Positions 61,802 to 64,000 of a stretch of DNA of 64,000 nucleotides are shown piece by piece. The stretch covers positions 1-64,000 of the forward strand of contig JBQTHI010000007.1 in the NCBI GenBank assembly GCA_052390035.1, in the 5' to 3' direction. The notes under the pieces were generated by a model. That model was not told the DNA's origin, did not search any database, and saw only the letters and a program-made list of their open reading frames with translations. Positions within the stretch are counted from its first letter, which is position 1; every line of letters starts with the position of its first letter. Source of the DNA: JBQTHI01 sp052390035 (GTDB lineage: Bacteria > Actinomycetota > Acidimicrobiia > Spongiisociales > ZC4RG35). Made by a program: the position numbers and the translations under genes.

Positions 61802-62353
61802 TCAGACTTCCAGTAGCTCGTTCTCCTTGTGGCCAAGGAGATCGTCGATCTTGTGGACGAACCGGTCGGTGAGCTCCTGGAGCTCTTTTTCACCGCGCCT
61901 TATCTCGTCGTCAGAGACCTCCCCCTTGAGTGCCTCGATGTCGTCTTTTCCATGCCGGCGAACGTTCCGAACGGCGACCCGCCCCTCCTCTGACATGTGC
62001 CGGACCAGCTTGATCAACTCCCGTCTTCGCTCCTCGGTGAGGGACGGAAAAACGAGACGGATGACGGTCCCATCGTTGGATGGGTTGAGGCCCAGATCGG
62101 AGGCGCGGATCGCCTTCTCGATGGCAGTTATCGAGCTGCGGTCGTACGGTTGCAGCACCAGCAGACGGGGCTCGGGCACGGAGAACGAGGCGAGCTGTTG
62201 GAGCGGGGTAGGGGTGCCGTAATACTCAACGTGGACCCTATGAAGGATCTGGGGATTGGCCCGACCGGTCCGTATGGTGAGGAACTCCGAGGCGACGTGA
62301 TCAACCGCCTGCTCCATCTTTTTGCGGACCTCTCCCAGGACGTCGGTAATCAT
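61802..62353 (-). CDS. frr: Ribosome recycling factor
   Basis: A 183-residue RRF. The start MITDVLGEVRKKMEQAVDHV, the GRANPQILHRVHVEYYGTPTPLQQLA block and the C-terminal coiled coil (EKELQELTDRFVHKID) are standard. It lies 9 nt after pyrH in the rpsB operon. Confidence 0.97.
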   Translation of the reverse strand: MITDVLGEVRKKMEQAVDHVASEFLTIRTGRANPQILHRVHVEYYGTPTPLQQLASFSVPEPRLLVLQPYDRSSITAIEKAIRASDLGLNPSNDGTVIRLVFPSLTEERRRELIKLVRHMSEEGRVAVRNVRRHGKDDIEALKGEVSDDEIRRGEKELQELTDRFVHKIDDLLGHKENELLEV

Positions 62354-62362
62354 GGCTGCTCC

Positions 62363-63724
<1,362 letters not shown>

Positions 63725-63732
<8 letters not shown>

Positions 63733-64000
63733 TGCTCACCGTTTCCTCCTCGGAGCTGGCATCGGAGCCGGCCGCCACCGTCGCCTCGGGAGCGAACGTC
63801 TCCTTGCCAACCACACCGCGTCCCTCCCGGCAGGCTTCGGCCAGGGCGCCGGCCACCACCGCCGCCGCCCGTATGGCGTCGTCGTTACCAGCTATCACGA
63901 AGTCGATGTGGTCGGGATCGCAGTTGGTGTCGACCAGGGCGAGAGTGGTCAGCCCCAGACGCGCCGCTTCCCTGACCGCGGTGTGCTCCGTGTTCACGTC
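63725..64000 (-). CDS. rpsB: 30S ribosomal protein S2, C-terminal part (5' end outside window)
   Basis: 91 residues are visible and the frame is open to the window edge. NTEHTAVREAARLGL, ALVDTNCDPDHIDFVIAGNDDAIRA is the S2 C-terminal block. After it comes an acidic Ser/Glu/Ala tail. It is the first gene of the rpsB-tsf-pyrH-frr operon. Confidence 0.95.

Overview
The window is GC-rich bacterial chromosome, almost certainly from an actinobacterium. The evidence is a split coenzyme F420 precursor synthase (cofG, cofH), an F420/PPOX-type oxidoreductase, an ImuA'/ImuB/DnaE2 mutasome under GAAC-N4-GTTC SOS boxes, DUF4032, DUF456 and DUF6069 proteins, many GTG/TTG starts, and many apparently leaderless genes. 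An Acidimicrobiia-like lineage is my guess from gene content, not something the sequence proves. I see no rRNA, tRNA, CRISPR, insertion sequence or prophage, and no gene-free stretch over 300 bases.

Layout. 1-6.2 kb: 3' part of the helicase gene lhr, a DUF4032 kinase-like gene, a tiny basic protein, a histidine kinase/response regulator pair, and a divergent FAS1 lipoprotein. 6.2-10.6 kb (minus): an apparent operon of flavin reductase-like protein, short-chain dehydrogenase, cofG and cofH; cofH carries an extra N-terminal domain of about 230-250 residues. 10.6-15.7 kb: UspA, a lipoprotein coupled to an ABC exporter, a type II dehydroquinase fused to an alpha/beta hydrolase, and a transglycosylase-like protein lacking the expected glutamate. 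15.7-20.4 kb: SOS-controlled dnaE2, dodecin and a metallo-beta-lactamase-fold hydrolase. 20.4-28.5 kb: a heterodimeric ABC exporter, an L,D-transpeptidase overlapping deoD antisense, an SGNH hydrolase, the F420/PPOX protein, a 55-residue membrane protein coupled to 5-FTHF cyclo-ligase, and plsC. 28.5-33.3 kb: imuA'-imuB (imuB interrupted near its end by an in-frame TAG), DUF456, a Fpg/Nei glycosylase and an MFS transporter. 33.4-43.1 kb: an unknown protein, methyltransferase and fumarylacetoacetase as one overlapping operon; DUF6069; an amidohydrolase; a K+-independent-type H+-pyrophosphatase; a membrane protein; EttA.

43.1-64 kb is a conserved information-processing block, nearly all on the minus strand. 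In transcription order it is rpsB(partial)-tsf-pyrH-frr-cdsA-dxr-rseP-ispG-proS, serC, rimP-nusA-infB-DUF503-rbfA-DHH phosphoesterase-truB-ribF, rpsO-pnp. fdhD is the only plus-strand gene in it. Most neighbours overlap by ATGA, GTGA or TGATG junctions, which implies translational coupling.

Two regulatory themes stand out. First, 16 genes have a TANNNT hexamer ending exactly 6-8 nt before the start codon, the signature of leaderless mRNA. Second, dnaE2 and imuA', 11 kb apart, have SOS promoters of identical geometry (LexA box, GA, TANNNT, six bases, start codon), so the polymerase and its accessory proteins should be induced together.
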